Shown: positions 9,172 to 19,219 of the stretch, one piece after another
How the letters are laid out: every line of letters begins with the position of its first letter
Numbering within the stretch: the stretch's first letter is position 1
Assembly (NCBI RefSeq): GCF_013031405.1
Contig: NZ_WPZY01000008.1
Coordinates: forward strand, 124,001 to 188,000
From: Ruegeria sp. HKCCD8929
GTDB lineage: Bacteria > Pseudomonadota > Alphaproteobacteria > Rhodobacterales > Rhodobacteraceae
DNA length: 64,000 nucleotides
Direction of reading: 5' to 3'
Position numbers and translations under genes: made by a program
The notes under the pieces: model-generated
What the model saw: only the letters and a program-made list of their open reading frames with translations
The model's database searches: none
Told to the model about the DNA's origin: nothing

Positions 9172-10500
9172 ATGCAGGATTGGCTGACGATGACCGCAAG
9201 CGATCTGGGCCGGGGGATCGACGCGGGCGAGATCGACGCGGTGGACCTGACCGAATGCTACTTGGACGCCATCGACGCCCACCCCCATCGCGACCGCATT
9301 TATGCCCGCGTCACCCACGACCGCGCCCGAGCCGAGGCGAAGGCGGCGCAGGAGCGTGCCAAGCTGGGCCTGCGCCGGTCGCTGCTCGACGGGGTGCCGA
9401 TCAGCTGGAAAGACCTGTTTGACACTGCCGGGGTGGGAACCGAGGCGGGCTCGGCTTTGCTCAAGGGGCGGGTGCCGGACACCGATGCCGTGGTGCTGCG
9501 CAATGCCACCGCGATGGGCGCGGTCTGTCTCGGCAAGACGCATATGAGCGAGTTGGCGTTCTCCGGGCTGGGCCTGAACCCGATCACCGGCACGCCGCCC
9601 TGCGTTCATGACGAGGCCGCGGTGCCCGGCGGATCGTCCTCGGGCGCCGGGGCCTCGGTGGCGTGGAACCTCGCTGCTTGCGGGATCGGGTCCGACACAG
9701 GCGGATCGGTGCGTATCCCATCGGCGTGGAACGATCTGGTGGGTCTGAAAACCACATCCGGGCGCATCAGCCTTGAAGGCGTCGTACCGCTTTGCCTGAA
9801 ATTCGACACGGTGGGACCACTGGCGCGCTCGGTCGAGGATGCAGCGCAGATGCTGGCGCTGCTCGAAGGCGGAACGCCTGCCGATCTGCGCGGCATCTCG
9901 CTCAAGGGCCGCCGCTTTGCTGCCCTGCAAACCGTCGCGCTGGACGACCTGCGCGATGCGCCCGGCACGGTCTATGAAGGCGCGGTGCAACGGCTCGCCG
10001 ATGCCGGTGCCGAGATCGTACCCTTGGAAGTGCCCGAGCTTGCGGACGCGATCGAACTGAGCGGTGTGCTTTATACCACCGAGGCTTACGGGCTGTGGCG
10101 CGACGTGATCGAGGCCAACCCAGAGGCGATGTTCTCGGAAATCCTCGAACGCTTCCGGGCCGGGCGCAACTATTCGGGGCCGGATTATGTGGCGGCCTGG
10201 GCCATGCTGGAAAGCTGCCGAGCGGCCTGGGATGCCGCCACCGCCGGATTCGATGCGGTTCTGGCCCCGACAGCGCCGATCACGCCACCGAATCTGGAGC
10301 GCCTGCTGAACGATCACGACTATTTCGTCGCGGAAAACCTGCTAGCCCTGCGCAATACGCGGATCGGCAACCTGATGGGGTTGGCGGCGCTGACCTTGCC
10401 CACCGGAACCCCGTCCTGCGGCCTCATGCTGCTCAGCCCGCCTGACACCGAAGAGATGTTGTTGCGCGTTGGTGCGGCGGTCGAAGCGGCGCTGACCTGA
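9172..10500 (+). CDS. Amidase signature family amidohydrolase
   Basis: A 442-residue amidase of the AS family (GatA/FAAH-like). The Ser-cisSer-Lys machinery is visible: Lys80 in PISWKDLF, the Gly/Ser-rich GGSSSG at about 153-158, and Ser179 in GSDTGGSVR. GatA itself is unlikely because no gatB/gatC lies nearby and the protein is shorter than usual GatA. Substrate is unknown. The ATG at 9172 follows GAGGG. It is divergent from ubiH, with about 80 bases between the starts. Confidence 0.9.
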   Translation: MQDWLTMTASDLGRGIDAGEIDAVDLTECYLDAIDAHPHRDRIYARVTHDRARAEAKAAQERAKLGLRRSLLDGVPISWKDLFDTAGVGTEAGSALLKGRVPDTDAVVLRNATAMGAVCLGKTHMSELAFSGLGLNPITGTPPCVHDEAAVPGGSSSGAGASVAWNLAACGIGSDTGGSVRIPSAWNDLVGLKTTSGRISLEGVVPLCLKFDTVGPLARSVEDAAQMLALLEGGTPADLRGISLKGRRFAALQTVALDDLRDAPGTVYEGAVQRLADAGAEIVPLEVPELADAIELSGVLYTTEAYGLWRDVIEANPEAMFSEILERFRAGRNYSGPDYVAAWAMLESCRAAWDAATAGFDAVLAPTAPITPPNLERLLNDHDYFVAENLLALRNTRIGNLMGLAALTLPTGTPSCGLMLLSPPDTEEMLLRVGAAVEAALT

Positions 10501-10608
10501 ATGCCACAATCCCCTGTTTCGACACCGCTTTGTCTGGACGAAGCGGGGTGCGGGCTGTAACTTGATCTCAAACGGGGCGGTAATGATCCCGTAATTGAGG
10601 CAGTTGTG

Positions 10609-11790
10609 ATGAATTTCCCCGAGCGGTTCTCGAACCTACCGGCATATGCATTCCCGCGTCTTCGCGTCTTGCTCGACCATCACGAGCCGGGCGGTGAGGT
10701 CGTGCATATGACCATTGGCGAGCCGAAACATGCGTTTCCCGGCTGGGTTACGGATGTAATCGTCAAAAATGCCGCCGGGTTTCAGGGCTATCCGAACAAC
10801 GATGGCTCGGACGAATTGCGCGGCGCCATCACCGATTGGATCGCGCGCCGCTATGGCGTGATGCTGAACCCCGAGACCAACGTCATGGCGCTGAACGGCA
10901 CGCGTGAGGGGTTGTATAACGCCGCCATGGCGCTGTGTCCTGAGCAGAAGAACGGGCAGAAGCCCATCGTTCTGTGTCCCAACCCGTTTTATCAGGTCTA
11001 TATGGTGGCCTCGCTTTCCGTCGGAGCCGAGCCGCATTTCGTACCGGCCACCGCCGCGACGGGCCACCTGCCGGACTACGCCGGGCTGCCCGAGGATGCG
11101 CTGAACCGCACCGCCGTGGCCTATATCTGCTCACCCGCCAACCCGCAGGGCGCGGTTGCTTCGCGCGACTACTGGGCCGAGCTGATCCGGCTGGCCGAGC
11201 AGTACGATTTCCGCGTCTTCGCCGACGAATGCTATTCCGAGATCTACCGCAACGACGCTCCGACCGGCGTGCTGACTGTGGCGCAGGAACTGGGTGCAGA
11301 CCCCGAGCGGATCACGCTGTTCAATTCACTGTCGAAACGCTCGAATCTGGCGGGCCTGCGTTCGGGTCTGATTGCGGGCGGGCCCGAGACCATCAAGCGG
11401 GTCAAGCAACTGCGCGCCTATTCCGGTGCGCCCTTGCCCGCGCCCCTGCAGGCGGCGGCGGCAAAGGTCTGGGCCGATGAGGCGCATGTTCGGGAAAACC
11501 GGGCGCTCTATCAGGAGAAATACGCCATCGCCGACGAGATTTTCGCAGGCGTTCAGGGCTATATGCCGCCCGAGGCTGGGTTCTTCTTGTGGCTGCCCGT
11601 CGATGACGGAGAGGCGACGGCATTGAAACTCTGGCAGGAAACGGGGGTCCGGGTATTGCCCGGCGCCTATCTTGCCCAAGGTGAACCGGGACAGAACCCG
11701 GGTGAAGGATACCTCCGGGCCGCTATGGTGGCCCCAAAAACAGAGTTGCGGCGCGGGCTGATCACGCTGCGCGACTGCATCTATAGGTAA
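10609..11790 (+). CDS. dapC: Class I/II aminotransferase, DapC-like
   Basis: A 393-residue PLP aminotransferase of fold type I, with the PLP lysine at Lys243 in [16 protein letters not shown]. The motifs [25 protein letters not shown] and [10 protein letters not shown] closely recall DapC-type N-succinyl-LL-diaminopimelate aminotransferases of proteobacteria, which act in lysine/peptidoglycan precursor synthesis. The window also contains dapA, but far away. The start is ATG 10609 (a GTG at 10606 directly precedes it) with TTGAGG about 9 bases upstream. ftsK follows after 14 bases, so the pair is probably co-transcribed. The exact substrate is inference. Confidence 0.85.
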   Translation: MNFPERFSNLPAYAFPRLRVLLDHHEPGGEVVHMTIGEPKHAFPGWVTDVIVKNAAGFQGYPNNDGSDELRGAITDWIARRYGVMLNPETNVMALNGTREGLYNAAMALCPEQKNGQKPIVLCPNPFYQVYMVASLSVGAEPHFVPATAATGHLPDYAGLPEDALNRTAVAYICSPANPQGAVASRDYWAELIRLAEQYDFRVFADECYSEIYRNDAPTGVLTVAQELGADPERITLFNSLSKRSNLAGLRSGLIAGGPETIKRVKQLRAYSGAPLPAPLQAAAAKVWADEAHVRENRALYQEKYAIADEIFAGVQGYMPPEAGFFLWLPVDDGEATALKLWQETGVRVLPGAYLAQGEPGQNPGEGYLRAAMVAPKTELRRGLITLRDCIYR

Positions 11791-11804
11791 GGTACGAGGG
11801 TAGC

Positions 11805-14726
11805 ATGGCATCTTATAACGCGCGCAACCGCGATCCCCTGCTGGACAGCACGACGCAGGCGGCCATCGAAAAGCGGGGCAAGGAACTGATCGGCATCGCG
11901 CTGATCCTGCTGGGCCTGGCCGCCGCGGGGATGATCGGGTCCTATACGCCGGACGATCCGAACTGGATGGTCTCGACCGATGCGCCGGTGCAGAACTGGA
12001 TGGGCCGGATCGGTGCCTCGATCGCCGCGCCCTTGTTCATGATCGTAGGCTGGGGCAGCTGGGGCATCGCGCTGGTGCTGGTCGGCTGGGGCCTGCGTTT
12101 TGCCGTCCATGCGGGTGAGGAGCGCGCGGTGGCGCGGCTGATCTTTGCGCCGATCTGGATCGCCGTGGTGTCGATCTATGCTGCCACGCTGGTTCCTGGC
12201 GCCGAATGGCGCGCGACGCACAGCTTTGGTTTGGGTGGCCTCTTCGGTGACACCGTGATGGGCGCGCTGCTGACGCTGCTGCCGATCTCGTCGCATTTCA
12301 TGGTCAAACTGATGTCGCTGATGATGGCCTTGGGGATGCTGGCGCTGGGCGCCTTCGTGCTGGGCTTCACCATGGTGGATGTCAAACGTGGCTTCCGCGC
12401 CTTCCTGCTGGGGCTGGTGGTGACCTATGACGCGCTGATGACCATGCTGGGACGTAGCGCCTCGGCCACCGCGCAAGCCGCCCGCCAACGCCGCGCGCAA
12501 TGGGCCGAGCGCCGGGCCGCCGAACGCGCCATGGGGGCCGAGGCCGCGATGGGGGATGAGTTCGCCTATGCCGACCCGCTGATCGAAGCGCCCGAGTTCG
12601 ATATGCCCGAGCCTGAGCCCAAAGGCGGCCTGCTGTCCCGCATGCCCGCGCTGATACGCCGACCCGAGCCGATGCCCGAACCGGAATTGATCGAACCCGT
12701 GCCGCTCGGCGATATCGACGAAATGCCAGGCGAGGATCGCATCCGCTCCAAGATTTCCGCCGCCGTGCGCTCGCGCAAGTTGGCTGCTGGCGTCGAGGCG
12801 CCCGAGCCCGATCCGGACCGTCCGCTGACCAAGGGCCGGGGCCGGGGGCCCGATCCGCTGGTGCTGAGCACGCAGAGTGCCGACCTGCCGCCCGAACCGC
12901 CGCTGACCGCCGCGGGCCTGCCGCCGGAACCCCCGGTGACAGCCGGTGAGGTGCCCGTATGGATGCAGCCTGAGCCTGCGGAGTATGCGGCACAGCCCGA
13001 TGCAGATTTCGATCAGGATTATGATCCCGATCCCAAGGCGGTCTTCGAAGGTGAACCGGCGCCAGTGACCCGCCCGGTGCCCGCCGCGTCGATCCCCGTG
13101 GCCGAACCGCGCAAGCCGGTGGTGGCGCAGCCCGTGCGACGCGCGCCGCAACCCTCGCGCCGCGCGCAGGCTGAGGCGCAGCCCGCCCTGTCCTTCGAAG
13201 ACAACGCAGCCGATTTTGAGCTGCCACCGCTCAGCCTGCTGTCCAACCCGTCAAACATCCAACGCCACCACCTCAGTGACGAGGCGCTGGAAGAAAACGC
13301 GCGGATGCTGGAGAACGTGCTGGACGACTACGGCGTAAAGGGTGAGATCGTCAGCGTTCGCCCCGGCCCCGTCGTCACCATGTACGAGTTGGAACCGGCG
13401 CCGGGCCTGAAAGCCTCCCGCGTCATCGGCCTGGCCGATGACATCGCGCGCTCGATGTCGGCCCTGTCCGCGCGTGTTTCGACCGTGCCGGGCCGCTCGG
13501 TCATCGGCATCGAACTGCCCAATGACAATCGCGAGATGGTGGTGCTGCGCGAAATCCTTGCCAGCCGCGATTTCGGCGATGGCAATCACGCCCTGCCGCT
13601 GGCGCTGGGCAAGGATATCGGTGGCGATTCCGTCGTGGCCAACCTCGCCAAGATGCCCCATCTGCTGATTGCGGGTACGACCGGTTCGGGCAAGTCGGTG
13701 GCGATTAACACGATGATCTTGTCGCTGCTCTACAAGCTGACGCCGGAAGAGTGCCGCCTGATCATGATCGACCCCAAGATGTTGGAACTCAGCGTCTATG
13801 ACGGCATCCCGCATCTGCTAAGCCCGGTTGTGACCGACCCGAAAAAGGCAGTCGTGGCCCTGAAATGGGTCGTCGGCGAGATGGAGGACCGCTATCGCAA
13901 GATGTCCAAGATGGGCGTGCGCAACATTGCAGGCTACAACGGCCGGGTGAAGGATGCGCTGTCCAAGGGCGAGATGTTCTCGCGCACGGTCCAGACCGGC
14001 TTTGACGATGAAACCGGCGAACCGGTGTTCGAGACCGAGGAATTCGAGCCCAAGGCGATGCCCTATATCGTCGTCATCGTCGACGAAATGGCCGACCTGA
14101 TGATGGTCGCCGGCAAAGAAATCGAGGCCTGCATTCAACGTCTGGCGCAGATGGCGCGGGCCTCGGGCATCCACCTGATCATGGCCACGCAGCGCCCGTC
14201 GGTGGATGTCATCACCGGCACGATCAAGGCCAACTTCCCGACCCGGATCTCGTTCCAGGTGACCTCGAAAGTGGACAGCCGCACTATCCTTGGCGAAATG
14301 GGTGCCGAACAGCTGCTGGGGCAGGGTGACATGCTCTACATGGCTGGCGGCGCCAAGATCACTCGCTGCCATGGCCCGTTCGTGTCGGATGAAGAGGTCG
14401 AAGAGGTCGTGAACCACCTCAAGGCCTTTGGCCCACCGGACTATATCGGAGGTGTCGTTGAAGGCCCGGATGAAGAAAAGGCCGACAATATCGACGCGGT
14501 GCTGGGGCTGAACACTGGCGGCAACACCGATGGCGAGGATGCGCTTTATGACACCGCTGTCGCGATTGTGATCAAGGACCGCAAGTGCTCGACCTCTTAT
14601 ATCCAGCGGAAACTGGCCATCGGCTATAACAAGGCCGCGCGGCTGGTTGAGCAGATGGAGGAGGAAGGCGTAGTTTCGCCGGCCAACCACGTTGGCAAGC
14701 GCGAGATCCTTGTCCCCGAGCAGTAA
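11805..14726 (+). CDS. ftsK: DNA translocase FtsK
   Basis: A 973-residue FtsK. The N-terminus has four membrane segments (about 28-190) that anchor it at the septum. A Pro/Glu-rich linker (about 215-480) follows. The RecA-like motor contains Walker [10 protein letters not shown] at about 623 and Walker [10 protein letters not shown] at about 756. The C-terminal gamma winged helix (about 910-973) with [22 protein letters not shown] reads polar DNA motifs. It moves chromosome dimers to dif for XerCD resolution. The linker is much shorter than in E. coli, as usual in alphaproteobacteria. It sits between the aminotransferase and lolA; ftsK-lolA adjacency is common in the order. Confidence 0.97.
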   Translation: MASYNARNRDPLLDSTTQAAIEKRGKELIGIALILLGLAAAGMIGSYTPDDPNWMVSTDAPVQNWMGRIGASIAAPLFMIVGWGSWGIALVLVGWGLRFAVHAGEERAVARLIFAPIWIAVVSIYAATLVPGAEWRATHSFGLGGLFGDTVMGALLTLLPISSHFMVKLMSLMMALGMLALGAFVLGFTMVDVKRGFRAFLLGLVVTYDALMTMLGRSASATAQAARQRRAQWAERRAAERAMGAEAAMGDEFAYADPLIEAPEFDMPEPEPKGGLLSRMPALIRRPEPMPEPELIEPVPLGDIDEMPGEDRIRSKISAAVRSRKLAAGVEAPEPDPDRPLTKGRGRGPDPLVLSTQSADLPPEPPLTAAGLPPEPPVTAGEVPVWMQPEPAEYAAQPDADFDQDYDPDPKAVFEGEPAPVTRPVPAASIPVAEPRKPVVAQPVRRAPQPSRRAQAEAQPALSFEDNAADFELPPLSLLSNPSNIQRHHLSDEALEENARMLENVLDDYGVKGEIVSVRPGPVVTMYELEPAPGLKASRVIGLADDIARSMSALSARVSTVPGRSVIGIELPNDNREMVVLREILASRDFGDGNHALPLALGKDIGGDSVVANLAKMPHLLIAGTTGSGKSVAINTMILSLLYKLTPEECRLIMIDPKMLELSVYDGIPHLLSPVVTDPKKAVVALKWVVGEMEDRYRKMSKMGVRNIAGYNGRVKDALSKGEMFSRTVQTGFDDETGEPVFETEEFEPKAMPYIVVIVDEMADLMMVAGKEIEACIQRLAQMARASGIHLIMATQRPSVDVITGTIKANFPTRISFQVTSKVDSRTILGEMGAEQLLGQGDMLYMAGGAKITRCHGPFVSDEEVEEVVNHLKAFGPPDYIGGVVEGPDEEKADNIDAVLGLNTGGNTDGEDALYDTAVAIVIKDRKCSTSYIQRKLAIGYNKAARLVEQMEEEGVVSPANHVGKREILVPEQ

Positions 14727-14767
14727 GAGTGCTTCAAATCCGGGGCAAAGTGCTTATCTGAGGTCAC

Positions 14768-15358
14768 ATGAAAAAGTTTGCCCTTGCTCTCGCCCTGACA
14801 CTGGCGGCGCCCGCCGCCTGGGCCGCCGACAAGCTGCCCCTGTCCGAGATTTCGAACTATCTGAACGGGCTGAGTACCGTTCAGACCACCTTTACTCAGG
14901 TCAATGATGACGGATCGCTGAGCACCGGCAAATTGTGGATGCAGCGGCCCGGTCGGATGCGGTTCGAATACGACCCGCCGGATCGCGGCGTGGTTACGGC
15001 GCGCGCCGGGACCGTGATCATCCACGACCCGAAATCGAACCAACCGCCCGAGCAATATCCGCTGAAGCGCACGCCGCTGTCCATTGTCCTGGCAAGAAAT
15101 GTGAATTTGCGCCAGGCCAACATGGTGGTGGGACACGATTTTGATGGCACCGCGACTGTGGTGACGGCGCAGGACCCCAAGAACCCCGAATATGGCCGCA
15201 TCGAGATGATGTTCACCGCCGATCCGGTGGAGTTGCGCAAATGGGTGGTCCATGACAGCGCAGGCACCAAGACGACGGTGATCCTGGGGCAGCTTGAAAA
15301 AGGCGCACGCCTCAATCCGAGTCTGTTTTCCAGCGGGAAACCATCGTCGGATCGCTAA
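14768..15358 (+). CDS. lolA: Outer-membrane lipoprotein carrier protein LolA
   Basis: A 196-residue periplasmic carrier that takes lipoproteins from LolCDE to the outer membrane. The signal peptide MKKFALALALTLAAPAAWAA is clear. The mature part shows the LolA pattern: YLNGLSTVQTTFTQVNDDG, GKLWMQRPGRMRFEYDPP, and a C-terminal half ending VILGQLEKGARLNPSLF. It is 41 bases after ftsK. A palindromic repeat element starts one base after its stop codon. Confidence 0.93.
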   Translation: MKKFALALALTLAAPAAWAADKLPLSEISNYLNGLSTVQTTFTQVNDDGSLSTGKLWMQRPGRMRFEYDPPDRGVVTARAGTVIIHDPKSNQPPEQYPLKRTPLSIVLARNVNLRQANMVVGHDFDGTATVVTAQDPKNPEYGRIEMMFTADPVELRKWVVHDSAGTKTTVILGQLEKGARLNPSLFSSGKPSSDR

Positions 15359-15359
15359 G

Positions 15360-15457
15360 GCGCTTTGCGAAAAACTTGACGCACCCGGCATCACCTAAGG
15401 CGCCCAAAATCTCCGATTTCAGGCAGCCTTGGGTGATTCAGGTATTTCGCGAAGTGC
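15360..15457. repeat. 98-nt palindromic element, copy 1
   Basis: An imperfect palindrome able to fold into one long hairpin. The outer arms are 15360-15379 and 15438-15457 (about 20 bp, a few mismatches). A 10-nt unpaired segment (15380-15389) follows on one side only, then the inner arms 15390-15401 and 15426-15437 (12 bp, one wobble), then a 24-nt loop containing ATTTCAGGCA. It lies between convergent lolA and the lytic transglycosylase, one base after the lolA stop. A second copy with the same layout is at 27965-28061. A bidirectional terminator or RNA-stabilising role is inferred. Confidence 0.85.
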
Positions 15458-15483
15458 TATAGGACGTGTGAGTCAGCCGCCGA

Positions 15484-16065
15484 TCAAATACGGCAGCTGG
15501 CCAGTTGTTGCTGATAGAGTTTGGCACGCGCATCCACGTCATTGGCTACCCGTAGCAGCCACGACTTGCTGTTATAGGTGCCCCGGGCATAACCGGTGTG
15601 ACCTTCGTGATAGGCCAGGTACTGGTTGCGGGTATCCGATGGATGGATGCCGTTCCGCTCGTAGCTTTTATTCATGTACCAACCCATGAAATCCGAAGCG
15701 TCCCGGATACGGTCCCGCTTGGCCCGGCGCTTGCCGGTCTCGCGCTGGTATTGCTCCCACGTGCCATCAAGCGCTTGGCTGAACCCATAGGCGCTGCTCT
15801 GCCGACCCATCGGGATCACGCCCAGCACGTATTTATGCGGCGTGCGGGCATTCGCGCGATAACGGCTTTCCTGATAGATGGTCGCCATCTGGACATGCAC
15901 CGGCACGCCCCATTTCCGCTCGGTGCTCCGGAACGCCTTGATATAATCCGGACGTTCCCGGGCAATGCTGCACGCATTGTCCAGATTACGCGGCGGCGCC
16001 TTGGACCCGCCACTGCAGGTCGCGAGAACAAGCACTGCAAACAGTGCGCAAAGAGATCTGCTCAT
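15484..16065 (-). CDS. Lysozyme-like (transglycosylase SLT-type) lipoprotein
   Basis: A 193-residue secreted lipoprotein with a lysozyme-like fold. The signal ends in a lipobox LATCSGGS (Cys about 17). The catalytic-type Glu lies in ATIYQESRYRA, followed by AYGFSQALDGTWEQYQ and YLAYHEGHTGY, a pattern of the small transglycosylase-SLT family in Rhodobacteraceae. It probably cleaves peptidoglycan at the outer-membrane face. The start at 16065 is chosen for AAGAGG just upstream and the lipoprotein signal; the longer frame runs into the next gene. Confidence 0.85.
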   Translation of the reverse strand: MSRSLCALFAVLVLATCSGGSKAPPRNLDNACSIARERPDYIKAFRSTERKWGVPVHVQMATIYQESRYRANARTPHKYVLGVIPMGRQSSAYGFSQALDGTWEQYQRETGKRRAKRDRIRDASDFMGWYMNKSYERNGIHPSDTRNQYLAYHEGHTGYARGTYNSKSWLLRVANDVDARAKLYQQQLASCRI

Positions 16066-16126
16066 GTGCCTCTTGCCTTTTTTGTGCAAGTTTAGCGCAT
16101 TTTGCGGACTGAGGGAATCACAAACG

Positions 16127-17008
16127 CTACAGCACCAGCGCCAATACCAGCGGCAACGCGCCCACTGCCAGCAATGTCGAAACCATGACCATTCCGGCCA
16201 CGGCATCCGAATCCGCCCCGAACCGCTCGGCCAACAGATACGAGGTGACGGCCACCGGCGTGCACATCTGCACCACCAGAACACCAAACGCCACCTTGTC
16301 CAGGTCAAAGGCCAGGGCGATACCCCAGCCCAACCCGAAACAAATGGCGAGCTTTATCGCCGACAGCCAGATCGCCTGACCCAGCTTGCCCGTGGTCAGC
16401 CGCGCCACGGCGACACCCAGAGTGATCAGCATCATCGGCACTGCCATCTGGCCAATCAACTCCAGCGTGTTGGTCAGAAACACCGGCGTCTGCCAACCAC
16501 GCCACAAAAACAGGGCCCCCAGAATGGTGGCCCAAACCATCGGCTCGCGCACCACCTTGCCCAGTGAACCGCGCCCGGCCACCAGATAGATGCCGTAGGA
16601 AAACGACCAGAGCGCGGTGACCGACAGAAAGATCACCGCATATCCCAGCCCCGCCTGCCCAAAGGCAAAGATGCACAGCGGCAGGCCCAGATTGCCGGTA
16701 TTGCCAAAGATCAGCGGCGGCAGATAGGTGCGCCGGTTCAGGCCGGTGGTGCGAACAAAGACCCAGAACACCACGGTCAGCGCCAGATTCGCGCCGATCA
16801 CAGCCAGCGAAAACCGGGTCAGATCGCCCCCCGCGATCTCGGTCTGCATGAGGGCCACAAAGATCAGACAAGGGACTGCCAAAGTCGTCGCCAGACGGGT
16901 CACGAACTGGATACGGTATTCAAATCCCATCTTGACCCAGCCAAAGCCCAAGGCTGCAAGCAGGAACACCGGTGCCACAATCTCGAGCACTGTAAGGGCG
17001 AGGTTCAC
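16127..17008 (-). CDS. AEC family transporter (auxin efflux carrier fold)
   Basis: A 293-residue integral membrane protein with about ten hydrophobic segments, of the AEC (auxin efflux carrier / malate permease-like) family. Supporting motifs are PVFLLAALGFGWVKMG at the N-terminus, GNTGNLGLPLCIFAFG in the middle and VVQMCTPVAVTSYLLAERFGADSD near the C-terminus. Substrates of bacterial members vary (dicarboxylates, others); none can be assigned here. It precedes the lysozyme-like lipoprotein gene by 61 bases on the same strand. Confidence 0.9.
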   Translation of the reverse strand: MNLALTVLEIVAPVFLLAALGFGWVKMGFEYRIQFVTRLATTLAVPCLIFVALMQTEIAGGDLTRFSLAVIGANLALTVVFWVFVRTTGLNRRTYLPPLIFGNTGNLGLPLCIFAFGQAGLGYAVIFLSVTALWSFSYGIYLVAGRGSLGKVVREPMVWATILGALFLWRGWQTPVFLTNTLELIGQMAVPMMLITLGVAVARLTTGKLGQAIWLSAIKLAICFGLGWGIALAFDLDKVAFGVLVVQMCTPVAVTSYLLAERFGADSDAVAGMVMVSTLLAVGALPLVLALVL

Positions 17009-17089
17009 AGACTGTTTCCCCAGAATTCAGATCAATTGTTGGACATTTGCTGTAGCATGGGGTTAGTAACAGCCGCGGGGGCTGAAATC

Positions 17090-17416
17090 ATGTTGAAGAC
17101 GCGAGCCAAGTATCATCTGGGCCAGGTGGTCCGTCATAAGAAACATCCCTTCCGGGGGGTGGTTTTTGACGTGGATCCAGAGTTTTCCAACACCGAAGAA
17201 TGGTATGAGGCGATTCCCGAGGACAGCCGCCCCATCAAGGAACAGCCGTTCTACCACCTGCTGGCCGAGAACGATCAGACTTATTATGTGGCCTATGTGT
17301 CCGAACAGAACCTGATCGCCGACAGTTCGGGCGAACCGGTGGACCATCCCGACATCCCCGACATGTTCGGACCGTTCCAAGATGGCTCTTACCCCTTGCA
17401 TTTCAACCTGAATTGA
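17090..17416 (+). CDS. hspQ: Heat-shock protein HspQ
   Basis: A 108-residue YccV/HspQ protein, a small hemimethylated-DNA-binding-like fold known in E. coli as a heat-shock factor and Lon specificity enhancer that influences DnaA stability. Key stretches are AKYHLGQVVRHKKHPFRGVVFDVDPEF, EQPFYHLLAEN and YVAYVSEQNL. The ATG at 17090 is chosen because the conserved KYHLGQVVRH starts only a few residues later; the frame is open further upstream without a better site. It is convergent with ggt (13 bases between stops). Confidence 0.95.
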   Translation: MLKTRAKYHLGQVVRHKKHPFRGVVFDVDPEFSNTEEWYEAIPEDSRPIKEQPFYHLLAENDQTYYVAYVSEQNLIADSSGEPVDHPDIPDMFGPFQDGSYPLHFNLN

Positions 17417-17429
17417 CCGGCACACCGGC

Positions 17430-19007
17430 CTAGTACCCGAGCGCACAGCCGTCCTTGCGTGGATCGCTGGCGCCTTCAAGCACGCCGTCCTCGCGGATGT
17501 GGATCGCCTGCGCGCCACCGATGGCGGTGTCCGGTGTCTCGATCCGATGACCCAGATCCGAAAGCTGCTGGCGGACAGTGTCAGAATAGCCGCGCTCAAG
17601 TTTCAGCACGCCGCCATCGGCAAAGGCACGCGGGGCGTCGATGGTGGCCTGCAGGCCCATCCCGAAATCGTTCAGATTCGAGACAAACCGCGCGTGTCCG
17701 TTGGGCTGATAGGCCCCGCCCATCACGCCGAACGGCATCGTGATGCGCCCATTTTCGCGCAACATCCCCGGGATGATCGTGTGCATCGGCCGCTTTCCGC
17801 CGCTCAATTCGTTCGGATGCCCCGGTTCCAGCGTGAACCCGGCGCCGCGATTTTGCAGCAGGATGCCGAATTTTTCGGACGCGATGCCCGAGCCGAAGCT
17901 GTGGAAGATCGAATAGATCAGCGACACCGCCATTCGGTCGCGGTCGACCACGGTGATATAGACCGTGTCTTTGTGCACCGCCTCGGTCAGCGGTGCAGCG
18001 GCAGGCATGGCGCGAGCCGGGTCGATCAGCGCCGCCAGTCGCGCCGCCGTTTCCGGCGCCAGCATATGCTCCAAGCGGGTGGTATGATCCGGATCGGCGA
18101 TCAGGCGATTGCGCGCGTCATAGGCCAGCTTGGCAGCCTCGGCCTCGATGTGAACTCGTTCAGAGCCCAGCGGGTCCATCCCGGCGATGTCGAAATGACT
18201 CAGGATATTGAGCATTAGGATCGCTGTGGCGCCCTGACCGTTGGGCGGATGCTCGACCAACTCGGTGCCCTTGTAGATGCCGCTGATTGGTTCGGCCTCC
18301 GTGCAGCGCGTGGCGGCGAAATCCTCGGCTGTATGCACCCCACCCAGCGCTGTGAGCGCGGCAAGCATGTCCTCGGCAATTTCACCGGTATAGAAGGCGT
18401 CGCGGCCCTGCTGTGCGATCCGGCGCAGAACCTCGGCCTGTTTGGGGGTGCGAAAGACCTGACCGATATTCGGCACATGGCCATCGACCAGATAATGATC
18501 CCGCGCAGTCTCCTGCAGTGTAGGCGCCCCGAGTACCCAGTCGCTGGCGACACGCGGGGCAACGGGGACCCCGGTTTCGGCATAGCGAATGGCGGGTTGC
18601 AGCAGCGCGTCGAGGCCCAGTCGCCCTTCGGACTCGGACAAATGGCAAAAGGCATCTACCGCCCCCGGCACGGTCACCGCATGGGCGCTGCCTAAAGGTA
18701 CGTCTGCCAGCCCGCATTCCCGCAATGGTTGGGCCGTAGCTGCCGCAGAGGCGCGGCCCGAGCCGTTTAGAGCGCGCACCGCTGTCTTGCCGGGGCAGTT
18801 GTACAGCACAAAACAATCGCCGCCGATACCGGTCATCTGCGGCTCGCAGATCCCGAGCAGCACTGCCCCGGCAATCGCCCCGTCCACGGCGTTGCCGCCA
18901 GCCTTGAGAATATCCAGCGCCGCCTGAGCTGCCAGCGGATGGGACGTTGCGCACATCCCTTCGGTCGCCAGAACCTCGGACCGGCCCGGCATGTGAAAAT
19001 CGCGCAT
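17430..19007 (-). CDS. ggt: Gamma-glutamyltransferase family protein
   Basis: A 525-residue Ntn-hydrolase of the gamma-glutamyltranspeptidase family, which autocleaves to two subunits and transfers or hydrolyses gamma-glutamyl groups. The processing/nucleophile Thr is Thr348 in HKDTVYITVVDRD. Other family motifs are GGNAVDGAIAGAVLLGICEPQMTGIGGD, NGSGRA, and GVMGGAYQPNGH. No signal peptide is visible from the chosen start (MRDFHMPGR), so it may be a cytosolic member such as those acting on gamma-glutamyl or cephalosporin-like amides. The start at 19007 is preceded by a G-rich site; an earlier in-frame start at 19103 adds 32 residues without similarity. Confidence 0.9.
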   Translation of the reverse strand: MRDFHMPGRSEVLATEGMCATSHPLAAQAALDILKAGGNAVDGAIAGAVLLGICEPQMTGIGGDCFVLYNCPGKTAVRALNGSGRASAAATAQPLRECGLADVPLGSAHAVTVPGAVDAFCHLSESEGRLGLDALLQPAIRYAETGVPVAPRVASDWVLGAPTLQETARDHYLVDGHVPNIGQVFRTPKQAEVLRRIAQQGRDAFYTGEIAEDMLAALTALGGVHTAEDFAATRCTEAEPISGIYKGTELVEHPPNGQGATAILMLNILSHFDIAGMDPLGSERVHIEAEAAKLAYDARNRLIADPDHTTRLEHMLAPETAARLAALIDPARAMPAAAPLTEAVHKDTVYITVVDRDRMAVSLIYSIFHSFGSGIASEKFGILLQNRGAGFTLEPGHPNELSGGKRPMHTIIPGMLRENGRITMPFGVMGGAYQPNGHARFVSNLNDFGMGLQATIDAPRAFADGGVLKLERGYSDTVRQQLSDLGHRIETPDTAIGGAQAIHIREDGVLEGASDPRKDGCALGY

Positions 19008-19219
19008 GTGCCAGTTCCCCCAATCAAACGAGCGGAGGTTAGGTCCTAAACCGCGGATGTCCAATAACAATGTCTGGGGGAGGGTAGCCTCGGCGCCGAT
19101 CACTGGGTGGGGGCTGTGACGCTTGGCGCCGAGGGAAGCTTTGGTGAGCTACAAGTCAATGTATGAAATCGGTTTGCGGCGGCACAATGGTGCGATTTGG
19201 GCCTTATTGTGGCTCGCCT

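Noticed and set aside
8950..10317. A 455-codon minus-strand frame opposite the amidase
   Set aside because: The amidase has its Ser-Ser-Lys machinery; the opposite frame is a shadow that crosses into ubiH.
15360..15457. Reading the palindromic element as a CRISPR repeat or an IS end
   Set aside because: There are only two distant copies, no regular spacing and no transposase or target duplication in view.
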